Shown here piece after piece: positions 58,101 to 64,000 of a stretch of DNA of 64,000 bases (position 1 is its first letter; every line of letters begins with the position of its first letter). The notes below the pieces were generated by a model. The model saw nothing but the letters and a program-made list of their open reading frames with translations, ran no database searches and was not told where the DNA came from. The translations under genes were made by a program, and so were the position numbers. Source of the stretch: a virus; IMG/VR virus record IMGVR_UViG_3300043446_003177, positions 1-64,000 of that record; one strand, 5' to 3'.

Positions 58101-58654
58101 CGACAACAGCAACTATTGAGTCTGCAATCGCAAGTGCTCCAAATGATTTTACGAATATTAATGTATCTGCTGGTGCAACATTAGCATCTCTAAATGTAAC
58201 TGGAGTTTCTACCTTTACTAGAGTTGGAGTTACTACATTAACTACTTCTCAACTAACTGTAAGTGGAATAGTAACTGCCCCTGTGGTTTCTATTTCAACT
58301 GTAGCAGGGTCTCAAACAGGAACTGGAACTACAATCGTAGCGTCTAATGGATCTATATCTTATATTAGTTTACCAACATCTGGAACTGCACATAGCATTA
58401 CGGTTTCTTCTGCAACTCCTGGTCAGAACTTGAAACTCTTTGTTCTCAATCCTACTACCGCAAAGACTGTTACTTTCTTTGTTGGTCCCGTTGGTGCTGC
58501 TGTTTCTATTCCTAATGCAGGTGTTTCTACATTCTCAGCTACAACAAACGGTGGAACTTGGGCAATTGGTGCGAAATATATGGTAGATATGATCTTCCTT
58601 GCAGGTCCATTGGGCGTAACCACGGCAACACATACATTCTTCACTCTTACTTGA
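55103..58654 (+). CDS. Large tail fibre-like protein with VGIGTT and head-type repeats
   Basis: 1,183 residues. N-terminal attachment region (MSINKNFIVKNGLEVGTNVI), then several VGIGTTNPxSKLxVxG shaft repeats. Residues about 610-700 carry NVAIGNSAARGLTRGSGNIA-type repeats like the head repeats of trimeric adhesins. The final 250 residues repeat TLNVTGVSTFTRVGVTT-type strands and end AGPLGVTTATHTFFTLT. No cleaved chaperone or S74 peptidase site recognised. A terminator follows; this closes the second fibre block. Confidence 0.75.
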   Translation: MSINKNFIVKNGLEVGTNVIVADESTKKVGVGTTPSSYKLEVFGGLGTKDLTVTGVSTLTTMNVVGVASFVNLRPQGISCIGVVTSAQFSTGYPGLATAIGITTDTISGPSELFIDPAPIGTDLGVLHIKGDLYVDGSYVSLSAGDLDVADKLIGISSNASPDDATTADQSGIKVYGTTDKTFVYNYASDSWLSDQNLDISVGKTYKINGVDVLSSNTLGSGVTISSLQDVGTLRNLNVQGYINAAGGIVGVLTGTSTGLSGTPDILVGLVTASTVYVGSASTLDSSGINVTGVVTASYFYGDATNLFNVPISSRWLINSAGIHTLANVGIGSTLPTSKLTVTGDSRITGVVTAQKFIGDGSGLTGVVGSGSGTIIQDDGVLVGTAGTINFGNNLIVSPISAGLVTVTAESSPWVFTSSGIHTLGNVGVGTTNPAALLDVFGNVSVGNSTTSNASITRKNTDSGLVLSGNGANIELYGSDHASFAGEAYYDALDHNFRNIDSSIVYASISTNTSYFNNTVLIGSATSTGTVDQDLQITGGAYVSGNLGIGTTNPNSKLSVFGSVDISGGTVTFGSTIFQGNSRLGWGVGSFNTTNLTFGINAGAATTNGTSNVAIGHSSLFLSQTGFGNVAIGNSAARGLTRGSGNIAVGHRALSAPFQVDLTGSGNIALGYLAGRDLSLGASGNVIIGSADPSLSSPTGFVLAPPLPTGNEQLVIGSYNGTWIHGNSSYNVGLGVTNPSYKLHVDGTVRGSLFIGDGSGLTGFNATGVGMEVRDDDILVGVATIINFGDNVNVTQISTGIITVTSPRSQWVNTNAGIHTLSSVGIGSTNPQSRLTVYGDARISDGLSVTGVTTITTVGADVATLKIKSDYTDAKIVIERDEIVDKAQIEFYSEELGVNDFTIGLSGDRVFNFLDENGSQLVGIDTTGNLKVAGIVTASGFVGDISGTNFNLSGISTLNTIQTNALKVSGITTTDFLNIAGTNVISSGRQLQNIVSLDATTTATIESAIASAPNDFTNINVSAGATLASLNVTGVSTFTRVGVTTLTTSQLTVSGIVTAPVVSISTVAGSQTGTGTTIVASNGSISYISLPTSGTAHSITVSSATPGQNLKLFVLNPTTAKTVTFFVGPVGAAVSIPNAGVSTFSATTNGGTWAIGAKYMVDMIFLAGPLGVTTATHTFFTLT

Positions 58655-58676
58655 GGACACTTTAAAAACTGTCACA

Positions 58677-58706
58677 CCCTCCTTCCAGATCTGGGAGGAG
58701 GGTTTT
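58677..58706 (+). terminator. Hairpin terminator
   Basis: CCCTCCTTCCAGA pairs with TCTGGGAGGAGGG (13 bp, one G-T pair; the central bases form the loop), followed by TTTT. A TATAAT (58706-58711) starts right after it, but no good -35 is visible. The gap 58655-58820 also has an AAGACTC/GAGTCTT hairpin near 58749. Confidence 0.7.
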
Positions 58707-58820
58707 ATAATGTATGGAGATACAAACTTCTGATGTACTCAAACGTCGAAAGACTCGTTTTTGTTGGGAGTCTTCTTTTGTTAATGAATTGGGGGGTTCG
58801 TCTTACTCAGGTAATTATCA

Positions 58821-59255
58821 ATGCTGTACTTTGATCATTCTGGTCGAGGATACTCAAAAAAACGTTGCGAAAATATCGTAGACTGGTTTTTTGATAAGTA
58901 CCTTCCTCGCCATAAAATTGACCTAACTATTGTTCATCGAGGTCTCAAAAGAGAAAATGTGTTTGGGTGGGCAAATATTGAGGATGATACTTATCGCCCT
59001 CGTTGTTTTTTGATCGAGATTCAAAGTAATCTCAATTCTCATGCATATTCCACAACTCTTTTGCATGAACTTTGGCATGTTTATCAGTGGGTTATGGGAG
59101 ATTTGAAAGAAAAAAGATTGAAAAGAATCTGGAAAGGTATCGATCATACCGAAACAGACTATCAAGATCAACCTTGGGAACAAGAAGCATCTTCTATGGA
59201 GCAAAAATTGTACCTAGAGTACTTGACGGATGTTTCAAAAGGGTATATACTTTAA
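58821..59255 (+). CDS. SprT-like zinc metalloprotease domain protein
   Basis: 144 residues. HELWH at 82-86 is a gluzincin HExxH motif on a helix after LNSHAYSTTLL, with a possible third ligand in WEQEASSMEQK. The strand before it (RPRCFLIEIQSNL) fits a small metallopeptidase such as SprT. The target is unknown; phage SprT-like proteins may cut host DNA-bound proteins. Its end overlaps a strong sigma70 promoter for the next gene. Confidence 0.7.
   Translation: MLYFDHSGRGYSKKRCENIVDWFFDKYLPRHKIDLTIVHRGLKRENVFGWANIEDDTYRPRCFLIEIQSNLNSHAYSTTLLHELWHVYQWVMGDLKEKRLKRIWKGIDHTETDYQDQPWEQEASSMEQKLYLEYLTDVSKGYIL
59223..59251 (+). promoter_or_regulatory. Strong sigma70-type promoter inside the gene end
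   Basis: TTGACG, exactly 17 bases, then TATACT, all within the last codons of the SprT-like gene. A transcript would start near 59258, immediately at a 7-bp hairpin. Confidence 0.85.
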
Positions 59256-59258
59256 ACA

Positions 59259-59310
59259 CTGACCAAGTTGGTCAGATAAACCCTTGAGATAAGGTATCTC
59301 GCATAAGGGT
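59259..59310 (+). promoter_or_regulatory. Structured 5' leader, two hairpins
   Basis: First hairpin CTGACCA-AGT-TGGTCAG (59259-59275) lies at the predicted 5' end of the mRNA. Second, ACCCTT (59280-59285) pairs with AAGGGT (59305-59310), enclosing GAGATA-AGG-TATCTC (59286-59300). The ATG follows at 59344 after AGGAG. The fold may protect the transcript or tune translation; no known motif recognised. Confidence 0.6.
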
Positions 59311-59343
59311 ATTCTTAACCTTAATTTCACAGGAGTGAATAAA

Positions 59344-60477
59344 ATGGCGATGAAAGATCGTACAGTGTACGATAACTATTCTTCTATGAAGAAAGGCGGG
59401 GTAGAAAGCCCTCGTCTAGCACATGCACCGATTACACGGGTGTATAGTCTAAAAGAACAAATCTTAGAGCAATCTAAATTGCTGCAAGAAAACCCAAATC
59501 ATGAAGTTGAACTTAAACTTTATGAGAGTGAAAATGCCGTTCAAGTTCTGAAGCAGCGTACAGTTGCCGACAGCGTAATTCTTGGAGAAGCACAACGTCA
59601 ATTTACAAAAAGTCACAGCAAGAAAATTGCAAAAAGCGTATTTGATGTCTCTGTTCGTGGAGTGTTTCAGTCTGTACAAGATAAAAATGGTTTGAACAAA
59701 TTGTTTGACCAGCAACATTCTTTGACTGGACTTCTTGATAATGTCGATGGAGACAAAAACTTTACTGTTCCTTTTGCAGTAACTGTTCTAAAAGATAGTT
59801 CTAAAGTATCTGCAACTGATATTTGTGCTTTTGGATATGACTGTGTTAATAACAAGTCTAAAAAAAGCAACCCAGTTGAAAATTTTTACATTGGTTTGAA
59901 CTCTGGAAATCCAAAGTGCATCAAAATCTATGAGCACCTGGATAACCTTGAGTTGGATGTGATGGAAAACAATTACAAAGTTTTTCCTGAGTGTCCTAAT
60001 CGTTTTTCTCTTGAAGGATTTGCCCTTTTCCAAGGAGTTTATGAGGGTAAAAACCTTGCTCCATGGGTTCGATACATGAAAAAGGCTGTGGGAATTCTGA
60101 GAACTTCCTACACTGATAGTGCATATGCAAAAGTAAATCCAACTAAGGCAAAGATTCTCAATATCTATGATATGAAGGGTGTTTCCTACCTCTTGTATCG
60201 TGTAAGCACTCTTGCTGATACCGTTAGTTTTGATCAAGAACACCTTGAGTATTCAATCAAATCTTATTGGAATCGACACCCTGAGATGTTGCAACTTGAT
60301 GGGGAGAAAATGAATCGTTTGAACACTCCTAAAGTTTCTGGACTTTGGGAAGAAAGTGTGGCTTATAACTATGTTTTGAGAGCATATAACCGATTTGCAG
60401 TTGAAAAATCAGTTCTTCCTCTTGATTTGAAGCAACTTTTCCCCAACGTCTGGCAAGTATATCACCCTGCGGGTTGA
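59344..60477 (+). CDS. Phage protein of unknown function, about 377 aa
   Basis: 377 residues from ATG 59344 (MAMKDRTVYDNYSSMKKGGV), chosen because AGGAG lies 8 bases upstream; GTG at 59335 would add three. It is a single globular protein with mixed helices and strands (RQFTKSHSKKIAKSVFDVSV, FPECPNRFSLEGFALFQGVY). No recognised family or catalytic motif. It has its own strong promoter and a structured leader, followed by a strong terminator, so it is a monocistronic, probably abundantly expressed early product. Confidence 0.8.
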   Translation: MAMKDRTVYDNYSSMKKGGVESPRLAHAPITRVYSLKEQILEQSKLLQENPNHEVELKLYESENAVQVLKQRTVADSVILGEAQRQFTKSHSKKIAKSVFDVSVRGVFQSVQDKNGLNKLFDQQHSLTGLLDNVDGDKNFTVPFAVTVLKDSSKVSATDICAFGYDCVNNKSKKSNPVENFYIGLNSGNPKCIKIYEHLDNLELDVMENNYKVFPECPNRFSLEGFALFQGVYEGKNLAPWVRYMKKAVGILRTSYTDSAYAKVNPTKAKILNIYDMKGVSYLLYRVSTLADTVSFDQEHLEYSIKSYWNRHPEMLQLDGEKMNRLNTPKVSGLWEESVAYNYVLRAYNRFAVEKSVLPLDLKQLFPNVWQVYHPAG

Positions 60478-60501
60478 TAGACACTTTCATAACCGTCACA
60501 T

Positions 60502-60524
60502 GGGGTCCTGTTGGACCCCTTTTT
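60502..60524 (+). terminator. Rho-independent terminator
   Basis: A perfect 7-bp stem GGGGTCC/GGACCCC with a TGTT loop, then TTTTT. It is followed at once by the -10 of the helicase gene. Confidence 0.92.
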
Positions 60525-60528
60525 GTGT

Positions 60529-60534
60529 TATAAT
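60529..60534 (+). promoter_or_regulatory. -10 element, helicase gene
   Basis: TATAAT, 13 bases before the ATG at 60548; no convincing -35 at the normal distance, where the terminator stem lies. If real, the transcript would have almost no leader. Confidence 0.45.
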
Positions 60535-60547
60535 ATTCCTATACGCG

Positions 60548-61783
60548 ATGAGACCTGTGTTCCAACTCCGACCTCACCAGCAACGCGCTCTGGACGCCCT
60601 TGCTAAGTATCTGCGTGGTCAAGTCATTATCCCCACTGGCGGCGGTAAGACCAACGTTGCTATCTTTGATGCAATTCGTGAGTTTCTGAAAGATATTCCT
60701 CAGACGATTGTTGTTGTTGCTCCTCGCATTCTGCTTGCTGAGCAACTGTCTTCTGAGTTTCTTGAGTTTATCACGAATGCTCAAGTGTTGCATGTCCACA
60801 GCGGTGAAACTCACCACTTCAGTACCACTCGTCCGAATGTAATTCGTGCTTGGTATGAGCAGGCCAAAGGTCACAAACTGATTTTCACCACCTACAACTC
60901 CCTGCAGCGTCTGCAACAGGCAGATATCCACGTCGATACCATTTACTTTGATGAGGCGCACAATTCTGTTCAGCGTCACTTTTTCCCTGCTACGGAGCAC
61001 TTCGCTTCTGCTGCTGACCGCTGCTATTTCTTCACTGCTACTCCTAAGCATTCTGCTACTATTTCCAAACCTGGGATGAATATGCCTGAGGTGTATGGTC
61101 AGGTTATTTGCAACGTTCCTGCTCCTGAACTGGTGGATGGTGGTTTCATTGTTCCCCCTAAGGTTGTTGTGCAGCAGTTTGAGATGCTGGGCAAGGGTCA
61201 GATTGTTGCCGATGTTGACTGCGAGAACTTGATTCAGACTATTGATGCTCAAGATGTGAGCAAGGTTCTGATCTGCTCTAAGGCAACCAAACAGATCCAG
61301 AGTCTCGTTTCTCAGACTGATTTCTGCAAGCAATTGGAGGATCGTGGTTTCTCTTGGATGTATATCACTTCCAAGACTGGTGCTGTGATCGATGGGCGCA
61401 AGGTGAACCGTGAGGTGTTTTTCGACACCCTGAGCGCCTGGGGCAAGGACAACGACAAGAAGTTCGTTGTGCTGCACCATAGCATCCTCTCCGAAGGCAT
61501 CAACGTGTCTGGTCTGGAGGCAGTGCTGTTCATGCGGTCCATGGATTACATCGGCATCTCTCAGACCATTGGGCGGGTCATTCGCCTGCACAAGGACGAC
61601 GCAGAGGCGCTCAGGAGCGGCAGGATCGCCCCTGGTGCCCTTGGAGACTACACTAAGGCATTTGGGTTGGTTTGCATCCCTGTCTACTCTGCTGTGGGCA
61701 TCAGCACCGCTAAGAAGGTGCAGGCAGTGGTGGATACCGTGTTCCAGCAGGGTCAACCTGCTATTTCTGTGGTGAAGCGATGA
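60548..61783 (+). CDS. SF2 (DEAH-type) helicase
   Basis: 411 residues from ATG 60548; the frame is open upstream but starts inside the terminator. Motifs in order: Q-like LRPHQQRALDALAKYLRG, Walker A PTGGGKT at 29-35, DEAH at 135-138, FFTATP at 161-166, and ISQTIGRVIRLHKDD near 350. It is a short superfamily 2 helicase of the kind found in cyanophages, related in architecture to UvsW and type III or RecG-like enzymes but without clear gp41 or UvsW identity. Its base composition is far higher in GC than its neighbours, with a rising GC trend to its end, suggesting transfer from a GC-richer source. Confidence 0.9.
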   Translation: MRPVFQLRPHQQRALDALAKYLRGQVIIPTGGGKTNVAIFDAIREFLKDIPQTIVVVAPRILLAEQLSSEFLEFITNAQVLHVHSGETHHFSTTRPNVIRAWYEQAKGHKLIFTTYNSLQRLQQADIHVDTIYFDEAHNSVQRHFFPATEHFASAADRCYFFTATPKHSATISKPGMNMPEVYGQVICNVPAPELVDGGFIVPPKVVVQQFEMLGKGQIVADVDCENLIQTIDAQDVSKVLICSKATKQIQSLVSQTDFCKQLEDRGFSWMYITSKTGAVIDGRKVNREVFFDTLSAWGKDNDKKFVVLHHSILSEGINVSGLEAVLFMRSMDYIGISQTIGRVIRLHKDDAEALRSGRIAPGALGDYTKAFGLVCIPVYSAVGISTAKKVQAVVDTVFQQGQPAISVVKR

Positions 61784-61953
61784 AAGAAGGGTTTATTACG
61801 ACCGATGGGTACGCAGCCGTCCCATGGGGAAAGAGACTGGTTATTATCTACAATGGAGAACAATTGTCTGATGTAAGTACAGTAAAACAAGCACACAAGT
61901 TTATAAAGGATCATCGATCCAATCCTCAAACTGGCACAGTTTTTGTTCCGTAA
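61780..61953 (+). CDS. Small phage protein of unknown function
   Basis: 57 residues (MKEGFITTDGYAAVPWGKRL, then VIIYNGEQLSDVSTVKQAHK). Its ATG overlaps the helicase stop (ATGA), so it is co-translated. A beta-hairpin start and a helix are visible; no recognised family. Composition returns to the AT-rich norm in this gene. Confidence 0.65.
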   Translation: MKEGFITTDGYAAVPWGKRLVIIYNGEQLSDVSTVKQAHKFIKDHRSNPQTGTVFVP

Positions 61954-61972
61954 GCACCTTTTACCTTATAAT
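61943..61972 (+). promoter_or_regulatory. Sigma70-type promoter
   Basis: TTGTTC, 18 bases, TATAAT; a transcript would start near 61979, before the ATG at 61995. Confidence 0.5.
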
Positions 61973-61994
61973 ACATATGTCTAAGGCATCCACC

Positions 61995-62189
61995 ATGAAA
62001 ACCGAATTTGTTTGCGTCAAACCGAAGTCAAACAAAGCAAAAAATAGATTTGCAAATCAGATGAATGGACTTCATTCCTGTCGAGTGGAGCAAAAAAAAG
62101 ATGGAAAGTTGTTTCTAGCTTCGATTACTGGTCAATACTTTTTCTGGATTCCTGAGAGCGGAGATGAGCACTGGGAGATTGTGAAATGA
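61995..62189 (+). CDS. Small phage protein of unknown function
   Basis: 64 residues from the ATG at 61995 (MKTEFVCVKPKSNKAKNRFA, then CRVEQKKDGKLFLASITGQY). An earlier ATG at 61977 would lie before the predicted transcript start. A mixed beta fold with SITGQYFFWIPESGDEHWEI is visible and seems conserved in cyanophages. Stop overlaps the next ATG (ATGA). Confidence 0.7.
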   Translation: MKTEFVCVKPKSNKAKNRFANQMNGLHSCRVEQKKDGKLFLASITGQYFFWIPESGDEHWEIVK

Positions 62190-62401
62190 AAAAAGTTTTT
62201 ATTTTCCTTTCTGTAATTTCTTTTGCTGCTCCCTCTTTTGCAGAGGTTCGATTTAGGAATAAAGTTGTCTCCTTTAACGCAGATCGTGTTTGTGCAAATC
62301 TAATTGGAATTCCAAAAAATTCAAAGAATGTTTCGTATGAGGAATGGGAACAATTTCAATCTTGCATAAGGTATTTTGATCTGGTTGATGGTGTCTATTA
62401 A
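62186..62401 (+). CDS. Small secreted protein with signal peptide
   Basis: 71 residues. The start MKKVFIFLSVISFAAPSFAE is a classic Sec signal peptide with cleavage expected after SFA (residue 19). The mature part, about 52 residues, has two Cys (RVCANLIG and FQSCIRYF) that could form a disulfide, so it probably works in the periplasm. Function unknown. Confidence 0.75.
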   Translation: MKKVFIFLSVISFAAPSFAEVRFRNKVVSFNADRVCANLIGIPKNSKNVSYEEWEQFQSCIRYFDLVDGVY

Positions 62402-62436
62402 AAGTCTATTAAATATTAATAGAATAGGAGAGGGCC

Positions 62437-62604
62437 ATGGTTGCTCTGTTTCTCACGACCACAATTACTTGCAGTCAAGCATTCAGCATTATTAACAAAA
62501 TCAAATCTAATGGTGCTTTACCAGAATACTTAAAAACTGAACTGATTGAAACGATTCGTGAAACTATTCCAACTTGTCCTGTGAAAGTTAAAAAAGATGG
62601 ATGA
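62437..62604 (+). CDS. Small phage protein of unknown function
   Basis: 55 residues (MVALFLTTTITCSQAFSIIN, then LPEYLKTELIETIRETIPTC). A GGAGAGG ribosome site ends a few bases upstream. The first 18 residues are moderately hydrophobic, perhaps a weak signal peptide. Overlaps the next gene by 8 bases. Confidence 0.6.
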   Translation: MVALFLTTTITCSQAFSIINKIKSNGALPEYLKTELIETIRETIPTCPVKVKKDG

Positions 62605-62767
62605 AGCGCCAGACGTTAAATGGAATCGCGGATTAGATTTGTTTATTGAAAGTGTGCATAAACCAGACCATGAACTGAGACAGTGTGCTCACAATCAAAA
62701 ATGTTATAATGAACTCATGGCGGTTAGAGATAATGTATTAGAATACCTTAAAACATTAAGAAAATGA
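62597..62767 (+). CDS. Small phage protein of unknown function
   Basis: 56 residues (MDEAPDVKWNRGLDLFIESV, then HKPDHELRQCAHNQKCYNEL), helical, charged, with two Cys in CAHNQKC, a possible but single metal-binding pair. It overlaps its neighbours on both sides, consistent with a packed early operon. Confidence 0.6.
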   Translation: MDEAPDVKWNRGLDLFIESVHKPDHELRQCAHNQKCYNELMAVRDNVLEYLKTLRK

Positions 62768-63003
62768 ACCCTTATACAATTTGGTTTATATTGTTTGCTT
62801 TTGCTGCATATTTCATCGCAACTGATGAAAGTGTTGCAAAGGCAGTTTTTTATGCTACCAAAATCATTCAAAATAAATTTGTAATCTTTCGTTGGTGGTT
62901 GGTTCATAATCCAGCAACACCATGGGCACGTTACTCCATGTGGAGACGCTCAAATAAACTTGCAAAAGAGTTGATGAAAGAGTTAGAATCAAGAAATAAA
63001 TAA
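62764..63003 (+). CDS. Small membrane protein
   Basis: 79 residues. The N-terminus NPYTIWFILFAFAAYFIATD is one transmembrane helix, followed by a basic amphipathic region (WARYSMWRRSNKLAKELMKE). Start overlaps the previous stop (ATGA). Function unknown. Confidence 0.65.
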   Translation: MNPYTIWFILFAFAAYFIATDESVAKAVFYATKIIQNKFVIFRWWLVHNPATPWARYSMWRRSNKLAKELMKELESRNK

Positions 63004-63023
63004 TCATTATCACAATAATACAC

Positions 63024-63350
63024 ATGCTTTCTACACAATATCGACTCCGACTTGAGGCAATCTGTGAGAAAATTGTAAAGAGTGAGGAGGTGAGTTTGGA
63101 AGATATGATCTGGGCTGAAAAACTTGCAAAGGCAAATAGATCTGCAGCAACTATGCTGCGTCAAGCAAGAAGAAAAGCAGAAAACCCAGACATGAAAGAA
63201 GGAGATCTTGATGATTTTTTAAATCAACTTGATATTGGTGGTACTGGATTTGATCGTTTTGGTAAACGTGGTTTTGATAGCGTCGATGATATGGTAGACT
63301 GGTGGACAGAAGGAAAAGACAAACCTGATGACTGGAGACAACGTGACTGA
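63024..63350 (+). CDS. Phage protein of unknown function
   Basis: 108 residues (MLSTQYRLRLEAICEKIVKS, MIWAEKLAKANRSAATMLRQ, then an acidic, Gly-containing C-terminus with DSVDDMVDWWTEGKDKPDDW). Predicted helical N-terminal half. Similar proteins occur in cyanophages; no function. The next gene overlaps it by 8 bases if GTG 63343 is its start. Confidence 0.65.
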   Translation: MLSTQYRLRLEAICEKIVKSEEVSLEDMIWAEKLAKANRSAATMLRQARRKAENPDMKEGDLDDFLNQLDIGGTGFDRFGKRGFDSVDDMVDWWTEGKDKPDDWRQRD

Positions 63351-63714
63351 GAAAAAACTAAATGAGTTTGGTAAAGCAATGCAGGAGTGGTGGGATTCTG
63401 ATGCTTGCAAAGAACTTCAAAAAGCAAATAAAGAAGCACGAGAACGTGCTATTGGAAAGTACCATATGCTATCGGAAGAAGATAAGATTGATATGGTAGA
63501 AGCAATTACCCATATTATGTGTAAGGCAGAGAGTGAAGGTTGTTCTCATCGTGGTTTGCAACACGAACTCGGCATTTATCCTGGAGGTTTCTGGGTAGAT
63601 CATCTTATGGATGTTCATAATGCTCTCTGGTCTTATTATCATGATAAAAAGAGAGAGAAAGAATTGTGTGATGACCTAGATTCACTTGAAGAATTTTTGA
63701 ATAAAGAAGAGTGA
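63343..63714 (+). CDS. Conserved phage protein of unknown function
   Basis: 123 residues from GTG 63343 (MTEKKLNEFGKAMQEWWDSD); GGAG lies 5 bases before it. ATG 63328 is possible and adds five. Helical, with CKAESEGCSHRGLQHELGIY and FWVDHLMDVHNALWSYYHDK. No known function. Confidence 0.7.
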   Translation: MTEKKLNEFGKAMQEWWDSDACKELQKANKEARERAIGKYHMLSEEDKIDMVEAITHIMCKAESEGCSHRGLQHELGIYPGGFWVDHLMDVHNALWSYYHDKKREKELCDDLDSLEEFLNKEE

Positions 63715-63743
63715 GGGACAGAACACAAACTGTCCACTGATTC

Positions 63744-63772
63744 TTGACTTGCGTTGGTTTGGGATCTATAGT
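63744..63772 (+). promoter_or_regulatory. Strong sigma70-type promoter
   Basis: TTGACT, exactly 17 bases, then TATAGT, 22 bases before the ATG at 63795. A GGACAG/CTGTCC hairpin (63716-63735) lies just upstream, after the previous stop. Confidence 0.85.
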
Positions 63773-63794
63773 AGGTTCATAGATCACAAGACAC

Positions 63795-64000
63795 ATGACC
63801 TACAAAGCAACTCTCAAAGTTCAGTTTGATACTGAGTTCGTCAATCAAACTTCTTATGGTGTATATGATGATGAAATTCTCCCCGAGGAGCATTATACCT
63901 TTGAGATTCCTGCTCAAGACCTCAATACCATTCAACTGTTCCGTTTCTTTGGAACTGTTGCCCGCACAATGGGACATAATGAAATTGGTATCATGAAGGG
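63795..64000 (+). CDS. Phage protein of unknown function (3' end outside window)
   Basis: 68 residues visible, running off the right edge (MTYKATLKVQFDTEFVNQTS, then EEHYTFEIPAQDLNTIQLFR). Acidic, beta-rich start. It follows the TTGACT/TATAGT promoter directly, so it is probably an early gene. Confidence 0.65.
   Translation, partial: MTYKATLKVQFDTEFVNQTSYGVYDDEILPEEHYTFEIPAQDLNTIQLFRFFGTVARTMGHNEIGIMK

Noticed and set aside
58714-58881. Possible 55-aa ORF before the SprT-like gene
   Set aside because: It has no ribosome site, overlaps the SprT-like start and contains a hairpin region; there is no sign of a protein fold.
60539-61756. 405-aa antisense ORF opposite the helicase
   Set aside because: It is open because of the GC-rich codon pattern of the helicase gene; no ribosome site or protein family, while the plus strand has all helicase motifs.

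Overview
The window looks like a 64 kb piece of a T4-like contractile-tailed phage of marine cyanobacteria (a cyanomyovirus). The evidence is a set of T4 homologues (gp32, gp33, gp59, gp53, gp48, gp4, gp26 and gp27/gp5-like hub proteins), genes usual in cyanophages (thyX, phoH, speD, a DUF1825-type protein, a DUF4278-type peptide), phage-borne tRNA genes, AT-rich dense coding, and many ATAAATA boxes like T4 late promoters. I cannot name the species. No photosystem or hli gene lies in this piece.

Layout. 1-12,653: virion fibre genes, starting inside a giant repetitive protein that continues off the left edge, then three tandem genes sharing a Mtd-like N-terminal domain and a large structural protein. 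12,681-20,785: metabolism and replication (glutaredoxin, speD, thyX, phoH, RecB-like exonuclease, late co-activator gp33, helicase loader gp59, ssDNA-binding gp32) with small phage genes between them. 20,782-23,690, minus strand: gp53, gp48, an unknown, and head-completion gp4. 23,755-39,754: tail and baseplate, with a tail-tube-like protein, gp26 and an overlapping -1-frame ORF, two tape-measure-like proteins (the second with two predicted peptidoglycan hydrolase domains), a gp27-like hub, a gp5-like hub without lysozyme, a separate beta-helix spike, and fibre or adhesin genes. 39,751-44,218: an accessory island with a sigma70-type promoter, tRNA-Gly, tRNA-Leu, tRNA-Thr, tRNA-Leu, S-adenosylmethionine synthetase, a short archaeal-type S-adenosylhomocysteine hydrolase and a Mom-like DNA-modification protein. 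44,228-58,706: three very large fibre or structural proteins. 58,706-64,000: probable early genes with sigma70-type promoters (zinc metalloprotease-like, unknown 377-aa protein, GC-rich SF2 helicase, many small proteins).

The genes fall into two expression classes. Virion genes are preceded by ATAAATA boxes, which fits recruitment by gp33, encoded here. Accessory and early genes have TTGACx-N17-TATAxT promoters suited to host polymerase. Four points deserve most attention: the metK-ahcY pair next to a Mom-like gene, with speD elsewhere in the window; the likely programmed -1 frameshift directly before the tape-measure genes; the apparent transfer of cell-wall hydrolase function from gp5 to the tape measure; and a compact three-way-junction RNA candidate before the DUF4278-type gene. 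All family assignments are from reading the sequence; no database search was run.
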